DNA from: Polyangiaceae bacterium
Lineage (GTDB): Bacteria; Myxococcota_A; Polyangia; Polyangiales; Polyangiaceae
NCBI GenBank assembly: GCA_013361525.1
Contig: JABFXY010000026.1
Location: 96,751-160,750 of the forward strand
Direction of reading: 5' to 3'
Length of the DNA: 64,000 nt
Within the stretch, counting starts at the first letter, position 1, and the number at the start of each line of letters is the position of its first letter. This document shows, in pieces, positions 9,701-18,000 of the stretch. The notes below the pieces were generated by a model. The model ran no database searches, was not told the DNA's origin, and saw nothing but the letters and a program-made list of their open reading frames with translations. Position numbers and translations under genes: made by a program.

Positions 9701-11222
9701 CGCCGCCGAGCGCGGCTTCATCATCCTGAAGAGCGAGCGAGAAGACCGAGCTCCCGGCGATCTGTCGATTCACGCGTCGCGCGACCAAGCGGGTGACGAC
9801 CCACACGCGCGCTTCTCGCAATCGATCGCCGAGCGCGTCATTCGATCGAGCGAGCCCATCGTGACGTCGAGCGCACGCGACGACATCCGAATGGCGGACT
9901 ACGTCTCGGTCCACCAGCTCATGTTGCAATCGGTCGCGTGTGTGCCCATCCGCTCGCGATCGGCGGGAACCATCGGCGCTCTCTATCTCGAGACGAGGCT
10001 GCGCTCGGTCGCGAGCTTCGCCGAAGAGCTCCCATTGCTCGTCGCGCTCGCGGACCAGGTCGCCATAGCGATCGAAACCGCCCGCCTCGTCTCCGAGAAC
10101 GAGCGCCGCGCGCAGGCGCTCGAGAAGGCCAATAGTGAGCTCGAGGACGCGCGAAAAAAGCTCGAAGAGCTGCTCGGCCACAGAACGGCGCAATTGCAGG
10201 CGACCCGGCGCGATCTGCGTTCGGCGCGCGCCGTCCTCAAGAGCCATTTCGGTTACGAAGGCCTCGTCGGTACGAGCGAGGCCATGCGACGCGTGTACGC
10301 GCTCATCGACCGCGTGAAGGACACCGATGTCCCGGTGCTTCTCGTCGGCGAAAGCGGCACCGGAAAAGAGGTCGTGGCGCGGGCCATTCACAATGCTTCA
10401 CCCCGTGCGCGCAGCCCGTTCCTCGGGCTCAACTGCGGAGCGATCCCCGAGCACTTGCTCGAGAGCGAGCTCTTCGGCCACGTACGCGGTGCATTCACGG
10501 GCGCCGAGCGCGATCGACGCGGCCTCTTTCGCGAGGCGACCGGCGGGACGTTGCTCCTCGACGAGATCGGCGAAATGGCCCACAAGATGCAGGCCGGGCT
10601 GCTCCGCGTCCTGCAGGAAAAGGTCGTGCGACCCGTCGGGGGCGCCCGCGAGGAGTCGGTGGACACCCGCGTCATCGCCGCCACCCATCGCGACCTCCAA
10701 GCGATGGTGGAGGAGGGGAAGTTCCGCGAAGACCTCTTCTATCGCTTGAACGTCATCCAGGTGCGTGTTCCCCCGCTGCGCGAACGCATCGACGACATCC
10801 CCGTCCTCATCGACCATTTTCTCGGCATCTTCGCGGCGCGTTATCACCGCGAGCGACGGAGCGTCTCGCGCGCTGCCTTGAAGATGCTCGTTGCGCACCG
10901 CTGGCCGGGCAACGTCCGCCAATTGGAGAATGCATTGCTCAATGCGTGGGTGCTCTCCGACGGGCCGGAGCTCGAAATCGAAGACTTCGAGCTGACGGAT
11001 CCCTCGGCAGGCGCCGCCCTTCGGAAACCTGCGCCGGCCGGCCAGCCTGCGGCCGCTGCGCCGTCCGTCGCGACGAGCCTGGACGCGCACCGAGCGAACG
11101 AGCGCGACCGCATCCTGCAGGCGTTGTCGGCGTGCAATTGGAACCGCGTTCGCGCGGCCGAGCTCATTGGAATGCCCCGTCGCACGTTCTATCGGCGATT
11201 GCGGGAATACGGCATTCAGTGA
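6735..11222 (+). CDS. Hybrid Ser/Thr kinase - ATPase/TPR - GAF - sigma-54 activator
   Basis: The start chosen is the ATG at 6735, giving 1495 residues; an earlier in-frame ATG at 6669 falls inside the palindrome. Domains in order: a protein kinase (Lys38 in VALKAL, HGDVKPAN at 135-142, DLG at 155, APE at 178); an AAA/NTPase P-loop GPRGSGRT at 293-300; a long TPR-rich middle; a GAF domain at about 957-1120; a coiled coil; a sigma-54 AAA+ domain with GESGTGKE near 1204 and the GAFTGA loop near 1252; and a Fis-type helix-turn-helix at about 1457-1495. HGD replaces HRD and DLG replaces DFG, so catalysis may be altered. The intact GAFTGA implies direct activation of RNA polymerase sigma-54. I infer that ligand or phosphorylation signals gate transcription of unknown targets. 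Confidence 0.93.
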   Translation: MTPVLPPRFEAVEPLGKGGGGEVWSVRDRLTGRVVALKALGERADEEESLALVREAIALSGLEGLDVPRVLRFGRLPTSDRPYLVRELVHGESLASLCKKLSSAEPDRARAKLALLAVARAANQLTALHRAQLLHGDVKPANIIVSDEGKATLVDLGLATAFRDRGAQPKGLTLLYAAPELLEGGALTVRAEVFALGATLRDVLEAAKPALDAREVTPLDDVVRRATNPRPEARYPSVDELANALFVAMPDLRPKDEGSPRAAWPVVGLDEPARALARHVEGMDAGTALVVTGPRGSGRTTLMRRVAWTLGLGGRKVAWIEAKDVGDPLRAIELESEGVVDRRALIVLVDDAEHLSNAALDALGRLREEGTRVVVTASGEARIPGPTLEVFPMARLEVEAANDLVLRNLPSLNETVVAHVVERAQRWPGPLRSLVEQLQGAPVVGVADVDRLAATTEVAPHTRRAGQHEAVEAIRAVLERGHFEEAAELLEAQRDERSIEIAILRARLASNQGEWRRSLEELASVADELDSTTDTLAAEYLLELARAHLRAGDNAACEQAADEVVSRYAGAVDDAVAEGTPRRLVVAVTEAKAIGGLAKSFLAKHDEARAWLASSVEIARALADARTLSITLGSLAFALQRTGKLDEAQTAYEEALTNAEAASDAGTLATTRLNLAGVAKAKGDLSQALVHLEAAVDMGRRSGRRATLRQALLNLANLDVYLGRLARARVSIETLALERMDLPPHFAAQLLALEGEHAAKSRELERAEALCRACADAYRRLSRPVDAAEAMLEGLFATFARVGNTASSTELADMRARVQEAERLLGTSEAHRAALELARAKIAVFAQDVVQANAAFDRSIKSAEASKKRDWLARAYQARAAWYLEEGQRLAARRDREAALAVLEEIASRLPRDLREVYWDDPMRRSLRDVEVSLHAPAAGQTLGASAIPGAVVREDRFARLLEINRQIAGTYDLKRLLERVTDHAIALLAAERGFIILKSEREDRAPGDLSIHASRDQAGDDPHARFSQSIAERVIRSSEPIVTSSARDDIRMADYVSVHQLMLQSVACVPIRSRSAGTIGALYLETRLRSVASFAEELPLLVALADQVAIAIETARLVSENERRAQALEKANSELEDARKKLEELLGHRTAQLQATRRDLRSARAVLKSHFGYEGLVGTSEAMRRVYALIDRVKDTDVPVLLVGESGTGKEVVARAIHNASPRARSPFLGLNCGAIPEHLLESELFGHVRGAFTGAERDRRGLFREATGGTLLLDEIGEMAHKMQAGLLRVLQEKVVRPVGGAREESVDTRVIAATHRDLQAMVEEGKFREDLFYRLNVIQVRVPPLRERIDDIPVLIDHFLGIFAARYHRERRSVSRAALKMLVAHRWPGNVRQLENALLNAWVLSDGPELEIEDFELTDPSAGAALRKPAPAGQPAAAAPSVATSLDAHRANERDRILQALSACNWNRVRAAELIGMPRRTFYRRLREYGIQ

Positions 11223-11294
11223 GGTGAGCTACGGCGGCGGCGACCGCCATCGTATCGGAACGCGGGTCGGACTCTGCCTTGCAACATCCGACGC

Positions 11295-14063
11295 ATGGCC
11301 GCCGTGTCCGAACGTTCGACGTCCACGCCACAGCTCTGGTACGCCCTGCCGCCCGACCGCGCGCTGGACCTCCTCACCTCCAGCGAGGCCGGGCTCTCCT
11401 CGGATGAGGCGGCCACGCGGCTCGAGCAATTTGGTCCCAATGTGCTCGAGCGCGCAAAAGGGGTCAGTCCGCTGACGCTGCTCTGGCGCCAGCTCAATAG
11501 CCCCATTGTGTTTCTCTTGCTCGGATCGTCGGCGCTCGCAGCCGTTCTGGGGAAGATGATCGACGCGGCCGTCGTCCTCGGCGCCGTCGTCGTGAACACC
11601 ATCATTGGGTTCTTGCAGGAGTTTCGCGCGGCGAAGGCCATCGAGGCGCTGTCCGGAATGGTCCCGCAGCAGGCGCAGGTGGTTCGTGACGGACGCCTGA
11701 CCACGGCCTCGGCCTCATCACTCGTCCCCGGCGATATCGTCTCGATGTCGTCGGGTGATCGCGTCCCCGCCGACGTTCGGCTGCTCTCCAGTCGGAACCT
11801 CCAGGTGGAGGAAGCCGCGCTGACGGGTGAATCGGTCCCCGCCGAAAAGACGACGGCAGCCGTCTCCGAGGACGCCACGATCGGCGACCGCAGGAGCATG
11901 GCCTACAACGGCACGTTGGTGACCGCCGGCACGGCGACAGCGCTTGTCGTCGCGACGGGCAAAGCAACCGAGCTCGGTCGCATTTCGAACATGTTGGAGG
12001 AAGCCTCGGAGCTGCAAACGCCGCTCACGAAGGCCATGGCCACGGTCGGCAAATGGCTCACCGTCGCGGTGCTCGCCATTTCGTTCATTCTCGCGGGCGT
12101 CAGCCTCGCCCGGGGGTATTCGGTCGCCGACGCCGTCCTCGTCGCCGTGACACTCGCGGTCGCGGCGATTCCTGAAGGGTTGCCCGCCATCATCACCATT
12201 GCGCTGGCCATCGGTGTCCAGCGAATGGCCGCGCGCCGAGCCGTCGTGCGAAAGCTACCGTCGGTCGAGACGCTCGGGAGCACCACCGTCATTTGCTCGG
12301 ACAAGACGGGGACCCTGACGCGCAACGAGATGACCGTCCTCACCATTGCGACTCCGAAGTGCCGGTACACGTTCTCCGGCGTCGGTTACGAGCCGACGGG
12401 CGAGCTCACCATTTCGGACGGCGAGCGTGAGGAAGACCTGGAGGGTGCGAACCAGCTCCTCATCGCAGCGGCGCTCTGCAACGACGCGTCGGTTCAGCAG
12501 CAAAATGGCCAATGGCAGCTCACCGGTGATCCGACCGAGGGCGCGCTCGTCGTCGCTGCGATGAAGGCCGGTCACGACGTGCACGCACTACGCACGGACT
12601 GGCGGCGGCTCGACGCGATTCCATTCGAATCGGAGCACCAATTCATGGCGTCGCTACACGCAATGCCGGACGGCACCGTCGTCGCGTTCATGAAGGGTGC
12701 GCCCGAGGTCGTGGTCAGCCGTTGCGACATCGCGTCGGACCGAGCGTCGGAGATAACGCGCCAGGTGACGACGCTCGCGTCAGGCGGGATGCGTATCCTC
12801 GCCGTCTCGCAGAAGGTCTTCGCGCGCGATGCGACCTCTCTCGAGCCGCGTGACGTCGAATCGGGCTTCGAGCTCCTCGGCCTGCAGGGAATGATCGATC
12901 CTCCGCGCCCCGAAGCCATCGCGGCGGTCAAAGCCTGTCACGCCGCCGGCATCACCGTGAAGATGATCACCGGCGACCACCTCGAGACGGCCGCTGCCAT
13001 CGGGCGCGAGCTCGGCCTCGTCCGCGACGACCAGCGCGGCATGAGCGGCCACGAGCTCGCGAAGCTCGATCCGACCCAGATGCGCCGCGCCGCGCGCACG
13101 ACCAACGTGTTTGCCCGCGTCGCGCCGGAGCACAAGCTCGGTTTGGTCAAAGCGCTTCAGGAGGAGGGCCACGTCGTCGCGATGACCGGTGACGGCGTGA
13201 ACGACGCACCATCGCTGAAACAAGCGAACGTGGGTGTGGCGATGGGCATTACCGGCACCGCGGTATCGAAAGAGGCGGCGGACATCGTCCTCACCGACGA
13301 CAACTTCGCTTCGATCGCTGCGGCCGTCGAAGAAGGGCGCCGCGTCTACGACAACCTCCTCAAGTCGCTCGCGTTCGTGCTCCCGACGAACCTCGCGCTA
13401 GGCCTCGTCCTGATCGCGGCCGTCGCGTTTTTCCCCGTCCTCGAAATCGGCGGGAAGCTCGTGCCGCTCATGCCGATGCTGCCGACGCAGATTTTGTGGG
13501 TGAACCTCGTCGCCTCCGTAGCGCTCTCGCTGCCGCTCGCCTTCGAGGTCAAAGAGCCGGACACGATGTCTCGCCCGCCGCGGGATCCGAAGACACCCAT
13601 TCTCGGCCGGTTCGTCCTTCGGCGTACGTCGCTCGTCGCCTTCCTCATGGCCGTTGGCGCCATTGGCTTGTTCCTCTGGGAGTACTACCAAGAGCTGCCG
13701 AGGAGCGGCCACGAGTTCGCCTTGCGCGAAGCGCAGACGATGGCGGTGACGACCATCATCTTCGCCCAGATCTTCTATCTGCTTCAGTGCCGGTCGCTGC
13801 GCGGCTCACTGCTCAGATTGGGCATCTTCTCCAACTGGACGATTTTCGCGGGTATCGCGGCGATTGTGGTGTTGCAAGCGGGCTTCGTCTACATCCCGTT
13901 CATGCAGCGAGTGTTCGGCACCGCCCCGCTGTCTCTCCATGCGATTGCATTCTCCGCCCTCGTCGGGTCGGTGATTTTGCCGGTCATCGGCCTCGAAAAG
14001 GCCATTCGTAATCGGTTCCGAGCCGACGTGCCCACGCGGCGCCTCGCCCACCAAGCGCGATGA
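11295..14063 (+). CDS. P-type (P2) cation-transporting ATPase, probably Ca2+
   Basis: A 922-residue P-type ATPase. An N-terminal cation-ATPase region (LTSSEAGLSSDEAATRLEQFGPN) is followed by TM helices, the actuator motif LTGESVP, and the ion-site helix IPEGLPA. The phosphorylation motif CSDKTGTLT has the Asp at about residue 336. A nucleotide domain, the hinge GDGVNDAPSLK, and six C-terminal TM helices follow. The PEGLP helix and overall size fit the P2 group (SERCA/PMCA-like Ca2+ pumps or Na+ pumps) rather than heavy-metal P1B pumps; no N-terminal CxxC metal-binding domain is present. It lies 72 bp after the kinase/sigma-54 gene and just before a tandem AAA+ gene, but no regulatory link is visible. 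Confidence 0.93.
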   Translation: MAAVSERSTSTPQLWYALPPDRALDLLTSSEAGLSSDEAATRLEQFGPNVLERAKGVSPLTLLWRQLNSPIVFLLLGSSALAAVLGKMIDAAVVLGAVVVNTIIGFLQEFRAAKAIEALSGMVPQQAQVVRDGRLTTASASSLVPGDIVSMSSGDRVPADVRLLSSRNLQVEEAALTGESVPAEKTTAAVSEDATIGDRRSMAYNGTLVTAGTATALVVATGKATELGRISNMLEEASELQTPLTKAMATVGKWLTVAVLAISFILAGVSLARGYSVADAVLVAVTLAVAAIPEGLPAIITIALAIGVQRMAARRAVVRKLPSVETLGSTTVICSDKTGTLTRNEMTVLTIATPKCRYTFSGVGYEPTGELTISDGEREEDLEGANQLLIAAALCNDASVQQQNGQWQLTGDPTEGALVVAAMKAGHDVHALRTDWRRLDAIPFESEHQFMASLHAMPDGTVVAFMKGAPEVVVSRCDIASDRASEITRQVTTLASGGMRILAVSQKVFARDATSLEPRDVESGFELLGLQGMIDPPRPEAIAAVKACHAAGITVKMITGDHLETAAAIGRELGLVRDDQRGMSGHELAKLDPTQMRRAARTTNVFARVAPEHKLGLVKALQEEGHVVAMTGDGVNDAPSLKQANVGVAMGITGTAVSKEAADIVLTDDNFASIAAAVEEGRRVYDNLLKSLAFVLPTNLALGLVLIAAVAFFPVLEIGGKLVPLMPMLPTQILWVNLVASVALSLPLAFEVKEPDTMSRPPRDPKTPILGRFVLRRTSLVAFLMAVGAIGLFLWEYYQELPRSGHEFALREAQTMAVTTIIFAQIFYLLQCRSLRGSLLRLGIFSNWTIFAGIAAIVVLQAGFVYIPFMQRVFGTAPLSLHAIAFSALVGSVILPVIGLEKAIRNRFRADVPTRRLAHQAR

Positions 14064-14110
14064 CCGGTCGGTAGCGAGGGCGGCTCGATCGCGCGGTCAG
14101 ATTCCCGATT

Positions 14111-16207
14111 GTGTCGCGTCCGTGGTCGACCGTGCACGAAAGGGGCATTCTGCAGACGGAGCTTTGGGGCCTCCGCCTGCTCGCGTTCGCGATCGAGCGT
14201 GGGCCGGCGCCGGGCCGCACATTGGATACGACGTGGGTTCGTACGCTGGGGCTCGGCGGTCGTTTCGACGACGGCTTGCGCGACGAGGCCATTCAGAAGG
14301 CCATCCGCAAACGACGGAAGCACGCTGAAAAGGCATGTGCTGCGGAAGGTGCAAAGCGCTCCTCGCTCATCTTCGAGAACGTCGAGACCTTTGCGCGAGC
14401 GCTGGGCCTCGATGCCGTCGAACGCGATGTCCTCGCGCTCGCCGTGGCGTCCCACGACGACGACCTGCTGAAAGCGGCCTTCGCCGCCGTCGGTGCCGAG
14501 GTCACACAGCGATCCACCGAGCTCCTCGCGCGCGTGCTCGGCCACGACCGCGCTGCCATTCAGCAAGCGCTCGCGAGCTCCAGCGTGCTCGCGTCGACGG
14601 GTCTCGTGCGATTGGGAAAGTGCCACCACTACGGCCATTGCGAGCCCACGCAGCTCGCCTATGGATTCGCGGAATTGTTTTGCCGCGAGCACGACGGCGA
14701 GGCGGCCATGTTCGCCCGATTCTTCCGCCATGGCCGAGCCGCGCGGCTCGCGCGCGCCGATTACGATCACGTCGAGGCCGACGTTGCCGTCATCGTGAGC
14801 CTGCTGAAGGCGGCGGTGGCAGAACGCACGCCGGGCGTGAACATCCTCGTTCACGGCAAACCGGGCACCGGTAAGACCGAGCTCGCGCGAATGGTCGCCT
14901 CCGAAGCCGGGGCGAAGCTGTTCGAGGTCGTCGACGACGACGAAGAGGGCGACCCGATTCAGCGCCAGCGACGCCTCTCAGCCTATTCGCTCGCGCAGCG
15001 CCTTCTCGCCAACAGCGGCCCGGCGGTGTTGGTCTTCGACGAGCTCGAGGACGCATTCCCGAAAGCGAGGCTCGCATCGATCGACGAGCCGCCCGAGCCC
15101 GACAAGGGCTGGACCGTCCGAATGCTCGAGACGAACGCCATTCCGGCGATTTGGCTCGGTAATCGAATCTCCCAAATCGATCCGGCGTTTCTGCGTCGAT
15201 TCGACTACGTCCTCGAGCTCGGCACGCCGCCCGCGAAGGTGCGAAAGCGCGTGCTCGCGCGTTATGCCAACGGTTTGCAAGTCCGCGATACGTGGATCGA
15301 GCGCGCGGCGCGCGACGAGCGGCTGACTCCGGCCCACATCGAGCGTGCGACGCGTGTCGTGCGGCTCGTGGGCGCCGCGTCCCCAGCGCTCGCCGAGAGC
15401 ACGCTCGAGCGAGTGTTGGATCGCTCGCTGTCGGCGACGACGATGGCGCGGCCGAGCATTTCCGCCGCCCATTGCGAGCGATTCGACCTCGGCGCCTTGC
15501 AGGCCTCCGAGGACCTCGGTCGTGTCGTCGAAGGGCTCTCGCGAACGCGGTCCGGTTCGATTTGCCTTTATGGCCCTCCGGGGACGGGAAAGACCGCCTT
15601 CGCGCATCACGTGTCGACCGTCCTCGATTGCCCGCTCCACGTGCGACGCGCCTCCGACCTGTTGAGCCCGTATGTCGGCGAGACGGAGCAAAACCTCGCC
15701 GAGATGTTTCGCCGCGCCCGAAACGAGCGCGCCATGATCTTCCTCGACGAGGCCGACTCCTTCTTTCGATCCCGCGCGCGCGCGAACACGTCGTGGGAGG
15801 TCACGCAGGTGAACGAGCTCCTCGTCCAAGTCGAAATGTTCGACGGCGTCTTCGTCTGCGCGACCAACTTGGTGGACCAATTCGACGATGCCTCGATGCG
15901 CCGATTCGGACTCAAGATTCGCTTCGACCCGCCCAATGGGGAGCAGAGGTGGCGCCTGTTCGAGCGCCTCGTCCAAGACGCGGGCGCGTCCTGGGACGTC
16001 GACGCTTCGGCGCTGAAAGCGGTGGTCGGCCGGCTCGCCGGCATAACCCCGGGCGACTTCGCGACCGTCCTTCGCCGCGCGCGGCTGCTCGGTGTTTCGG
16101 AGAGCGCAGCAGCCCTCGCGGAGAGCCTCCGCCGTGAGGTGCGCGGCAAAGCCGCCGGCAGCAATCGAGAGATTGGCTTCGTGCAAGAGCCTGGCGAGCG
16201 CGCGTAA
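14111..16207 (+). CDS. Tandem AAA+ ATPase
   Basis: This 698-residue protein starts with GTG at 14111 and carries two AAA+ modules after an alpha-helical N-terminal region of about 230 residues. Module 1 has Walker A GKPGTGKTE near residue 249 and Walker B VLVFDELED. Module 2 has Walker A GPPGTGKTAF near 488, Walker B MIFLDEADSFF, and sensor-type sequence VCATNLVDQFDDASMRRF. The second module resembles classic Cdc48/FtsH-type AAA domains. No protease domain, transmembrane segment or N-terminal substrate-recognition fold is obvious. Likely an unfoldase or remodelling ATPase; the target is unknown. It starts 47 bp after the P-type ATPase and may share its transcript. Confidence 0.88.
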   Translation: MSRPWSTVHERGILQTELWGLRLLAFAIERGPAPGRTLDTTWVRTLGLGGRFDDGLRDEAIQKAIRKRRKHAEKACAAEGAKRSSLIFENVETFARALGLDAVERDVLALAVASHDDDLLKAAFAAVGAEVTQRSTELLARVLGHDRAAIQQALASSSVLASTGLVRLGKCHHYGHCEPTQLAYGFAELFCREHDGEAAMFARFFRHGRAARLARADYDHVEADVAVIVSLLKAAVAERTPGVNILVHGKPGTGKTELARMVASEAGAKLFEVVDDDEEGDPIQRQRRLSAYSLAQRLLANSGPAVLVFDELEDAFPKARLASIDEPPEPDKGWTVRMLETNAIPAIWLGNRISQIDPAFLRRFDYVLELGTPPAKVRKRVLARYANGLQVRDTWIERAARDERLTPAHIERATRVVRLVGAASPALAESTLERVLDRSLSATTMARPSISAAHCERFDLGALQASEDLGRVVEGLSRTRSGSICLYGPPGTGKTAFAHHVSTVLDCPLHVRRASDLLSPYVGETEQNLAEMFRRARNERAMIFLDEADSFFRSRARANTSWEVTQVNELLVQVEMFDGVFVCATNLVDQFDDASMRRFGLKIRFDPPNGEQRWRLFERLVQDAGASWDVDASALKAVVGRLAGITPGDFATVLRRARLLGVSESAAALAESLRREVRGKAAGSNREIGFVQEPGERA

Positions 16208-16242
16208 GCTTCGGGCTCCCGCCCGCAGGTGGGTGCCCGCCA

Positions 16243-17049
16243 ATGGATCACGCTCTCGTCTTTGCAATCGAAGCAGCCGCCGTCGTCGCAGCAACATGCT
16301 GGCTACTCGGCATCCTGACGCGCGAGCACTCCTGGGTCGATCGCGCCTGGTCGATCGTCCCGCCGCTCTACGTCGGCTGGTTCGCGTGGCAGACCCGATT
16401 GTCGGATCCAAGGCTCGTCGTCATGGCTGTGTTGACGGCGCTCTGGGGGTTGCGCCTCACCTTCAACTTCGCGCGCAAAGGCGGCTACGCGAAAGGTGGA
16501 GAGGACTATCGCTGGCAGGTCCTGCGCCGCAAAATGACAGCGTGGCAATGGCAGCTCTTCGCGCTCGTCTTCATCGCCGGCGTGCAGAACGCCATCCTGC
16601 TCGGAATCACGCTTCCCGCGTGGGTAGCACTGCAGCCAGGGGCTCGGCCCTTCGGTCCAATCGACGCCGTCGCAACGCTTCTATTCGTATTGCTCCTCAT
16701 CGGTGAAACATGGGCCGACGAGGAGCAATGGCGGTTCCACCAGCAAAAGAAGGCAAAGCTCGCGCGAGGGGAGGTCGTCGACCCGCCGTTTTGCACGACA
16801 GGCCTGTTTCGCTATTCGCGCCATCCCAACTTCTTCTGCGAACAGGGCATGTGGTGGGCGCTCTACCTGTTTTCGATCGGCGCGACCGGCGAGGTCTTGA
16901 ATGTATCGATCGCCGGGCCTGCGGTGCTGACGGGGTTGTTCCACGGCTCGACGGGCTTCACGGAGAGCATCACGCTGTCGAAGTATCCGAGTTATGCGGA
17001 GTATCAGCGTACGACTTCGCGGCTTTGGCCGTGGCTTCCTCGTCGCTGA
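16243..17049 (+). CDS. DUF1295 / steroid 5-alpha-reductase-like membrane protein
   Basis: A 268-residue polytopic membrane protein. It has N-terminal motifs HSWVDRAWSIVP and LWGLRLTFN, and a C-terminal RYSRHPNFFCEQGMWWALY motif that is diagnostic of the DUF1295/isoprenylcysteine methyltransferase/steroid 5-alpha-reductase superfamily. Six or seven hydrophobic helices are visible. Family members are predicted NAD(P)H-dependent reductases of lipids or sterols, but most DUF1295 proteins are uncharacterised. It lies 35 bp after the tandem AAA+ gene. Its presence 13 kb from a sterol methyltransferase-like gene is suggestive only. Confidence 0.88.
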   Translation: MDHALVFAIEAAAVVAATCWLLGILTREHSWVDRAWSIVPPLYVGWFAWQTRLSDPRLVVMAVLTALWGLRLTFNFARKGGYAKGGEDYRWQVLRRKMTAWQWQLFALVFIAGVQNAILLGITLPAWVALQPGARPFGPIDAVATLLFVLLLIGETWADEEQWRFHQQKKAKLARGEVVDPPFCTTGLFRYSRHPNFFCEQGMWWALYLFSIGATGEVLNVSIAGPAVLTGLFHGSTGFTESITLSKYPSYAEYQRTTSRLWPWLPRR

Positions 17050-17055
17050 AGCAAC

Positions 17056-17215
17056 ATCGTCGTCCGCCGTCAGTCATCGGAATTCGCTCGTCGGTCGTCG
17101 CTCGTCGATTCGTCGGCTGTCGATAGGTCGGTTGCCGATACGTCGGTTCGTCGGTCCGTCGGTTCGTCGGAATTCGCCGTCGGTCGTCGGATCCTCGGTC
17201 GTCGATGCGAAATGG
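17056..17215. repeat. Degenerate TCGG/CGTCGGT repeat tract
   Basis: About 160 bp built from imperfect copies of short units such as TCGTCGGT and TCGGTTCGTCGG, all in one polarity. No convincing gene runs through it. It borders the 3' end of the four-helix-bundle pseudogene. A related tract lies beside the second four-helix-bundle gene at 60.6-60.8 kb. Confidence 0.7.
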
Positions 17216-17666
17216 CCGCCGCGAAGCACGGCGGCCGCCCCCAACCGCTACCAACGCCCCCAGCAACGCCGCCAAGCGCACCGCACAAGCCCGAAGCGCC
17301 GGCACCCGCGCCGTCTCAACGGCCCCGAGCATTGTCGCGCAATCGAGCGCGGAAACCGCCTCCGCCACCGAGCCCGGCGCGATGCTGAAGTGCCGATGGC
17401 GAATGCCCTGCCGGTCGGTCCGGCAACCCCTCCGCGATGTTCAGAACCGGATTGGACGGAGTCCACGAAGTGGACGGAGTCCAGGGAGGTCTACGGAGTG
17501 CGCAGGTCACGAAGTGACCTGGCACGCGGTGAAACGCGCTCTTCGCGGCTCGGGTGGCCTGGTCCCGCAGCTCGGCGTCAGCGATGGCGGCCTGATGAAC
17601 AAGGCAGGCGAACTCCCCGGCGACCACGTAAACGTCGAGCTGCTGAAAGGCGAGAATATCGTGCAC
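17210..17666 (-). pseudogene. Four-helix-bundle (23S rRNA IVS/Avd-like) gene, interrupted and frameshifted
   Basis: Reading from a GTG at 17666, the product begins VHDILAFQQLDVYVVAGEF and reaches RAAKSAF, then is interrupted by 29 foreign residues encoded by an 87-bp palindromic insert. It resumes with LNIAEGLPDRPAG. Shortly after, the correct sequence (HFSIAPGSVAEAVSALDC...LAALLGAL) continues in a different frame, near 17390-17405. The family core RA..SAF.NIAEG is clear, and the intact relative at 60962-61354 has RASQSAFLQLSEG with no insert, which fixes the insertion point. Both an insertion and a frameshift make a functional product unlikely. The 3' end is approximate. The family includes proteins encoded in 23S rRNA intervening sequences and accessory proteins of diversity-generating retroelements; no reverse transcriptase is present here. 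Confidence 0.75.
17445..17531. repeat. 87-bp palindromic insertion element inside the pseudogene
   Basis: The segment sits exactly between the codons for SAF and LNIAEG of a four-helix-bundle gene. It contains two GAA-loop hairpins: GTCCAC-GAA-GTGGAC at 17461-17475 and CAGGTCAC-GAA-GTGACCTG at 17503-17521. It also has a 12-bp direct repeat GGACGGAGTCCA at 17454-17465 and 17472-17483. The GAA/TTC loop matches that of the hairpins at 6604-6668. Its length is a multiple of three. Confidence 0.75.
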
Positions 17667-18000
17667 GGGCGATCCTCCCGCCGGCGCCCGGAGCAGAGGC
17701 GGGAGGTCGCGCGGCGGGGCGTGGTGAGGACCCGATGCTGCCGGACCTGCGACGTCTATATCGAACCTTTGCGGTTGATCAGGCGGTTTTGGGGGGAAAA
17801 CAGGCAAAACGTGGCGCACTAGGACAGTGTGGACCTGAGGACTGTGCGCCGCATGCCCGAGCGTAAGACTCGATTCGACAACGTCAGCCATGTCCCTGAC
17901 CAACTCGTCAGTACGGGCAGGCTTGCATGCGCCGCGCGCTCCGTCGAACATGTGAAATGACGTCGTATGCGTCGAGCTCGCTCGCGGAGCGGGGAGGGAG
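17667..18000. other. Intergenic region upstream of the defence-like operon
   Basis: No gene is supported in these 334 bp. A 9-bp stem (CCTCCCGCC at 17674-17682 with GGCGGGAGG at 17698-17706) lies just upstream of the pseudogene start. The right end has a GGAGGGAG purine run immediately before the ATG at 18001, the likely ribosome-binding site. The promoter of the following operon should lie here, but I cannot place it. Confidence 0.5.

Noticed and set aside
2971..17049. A sterol gene cluster linking the ERG6-like enzyme with the DUF1295 reductase-like protein.
   Set aside because: They are 12 kb apart with unrelated genes between; no cyclase or monooxygenase is present, so a cluster is not supported.
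17210..17666. Diversity-generating retroelement because of Avd-like proteins.
   Set aside because: No reverse transcriptase, template repeat or variable repeat is present at either four-helix-bundle locus.
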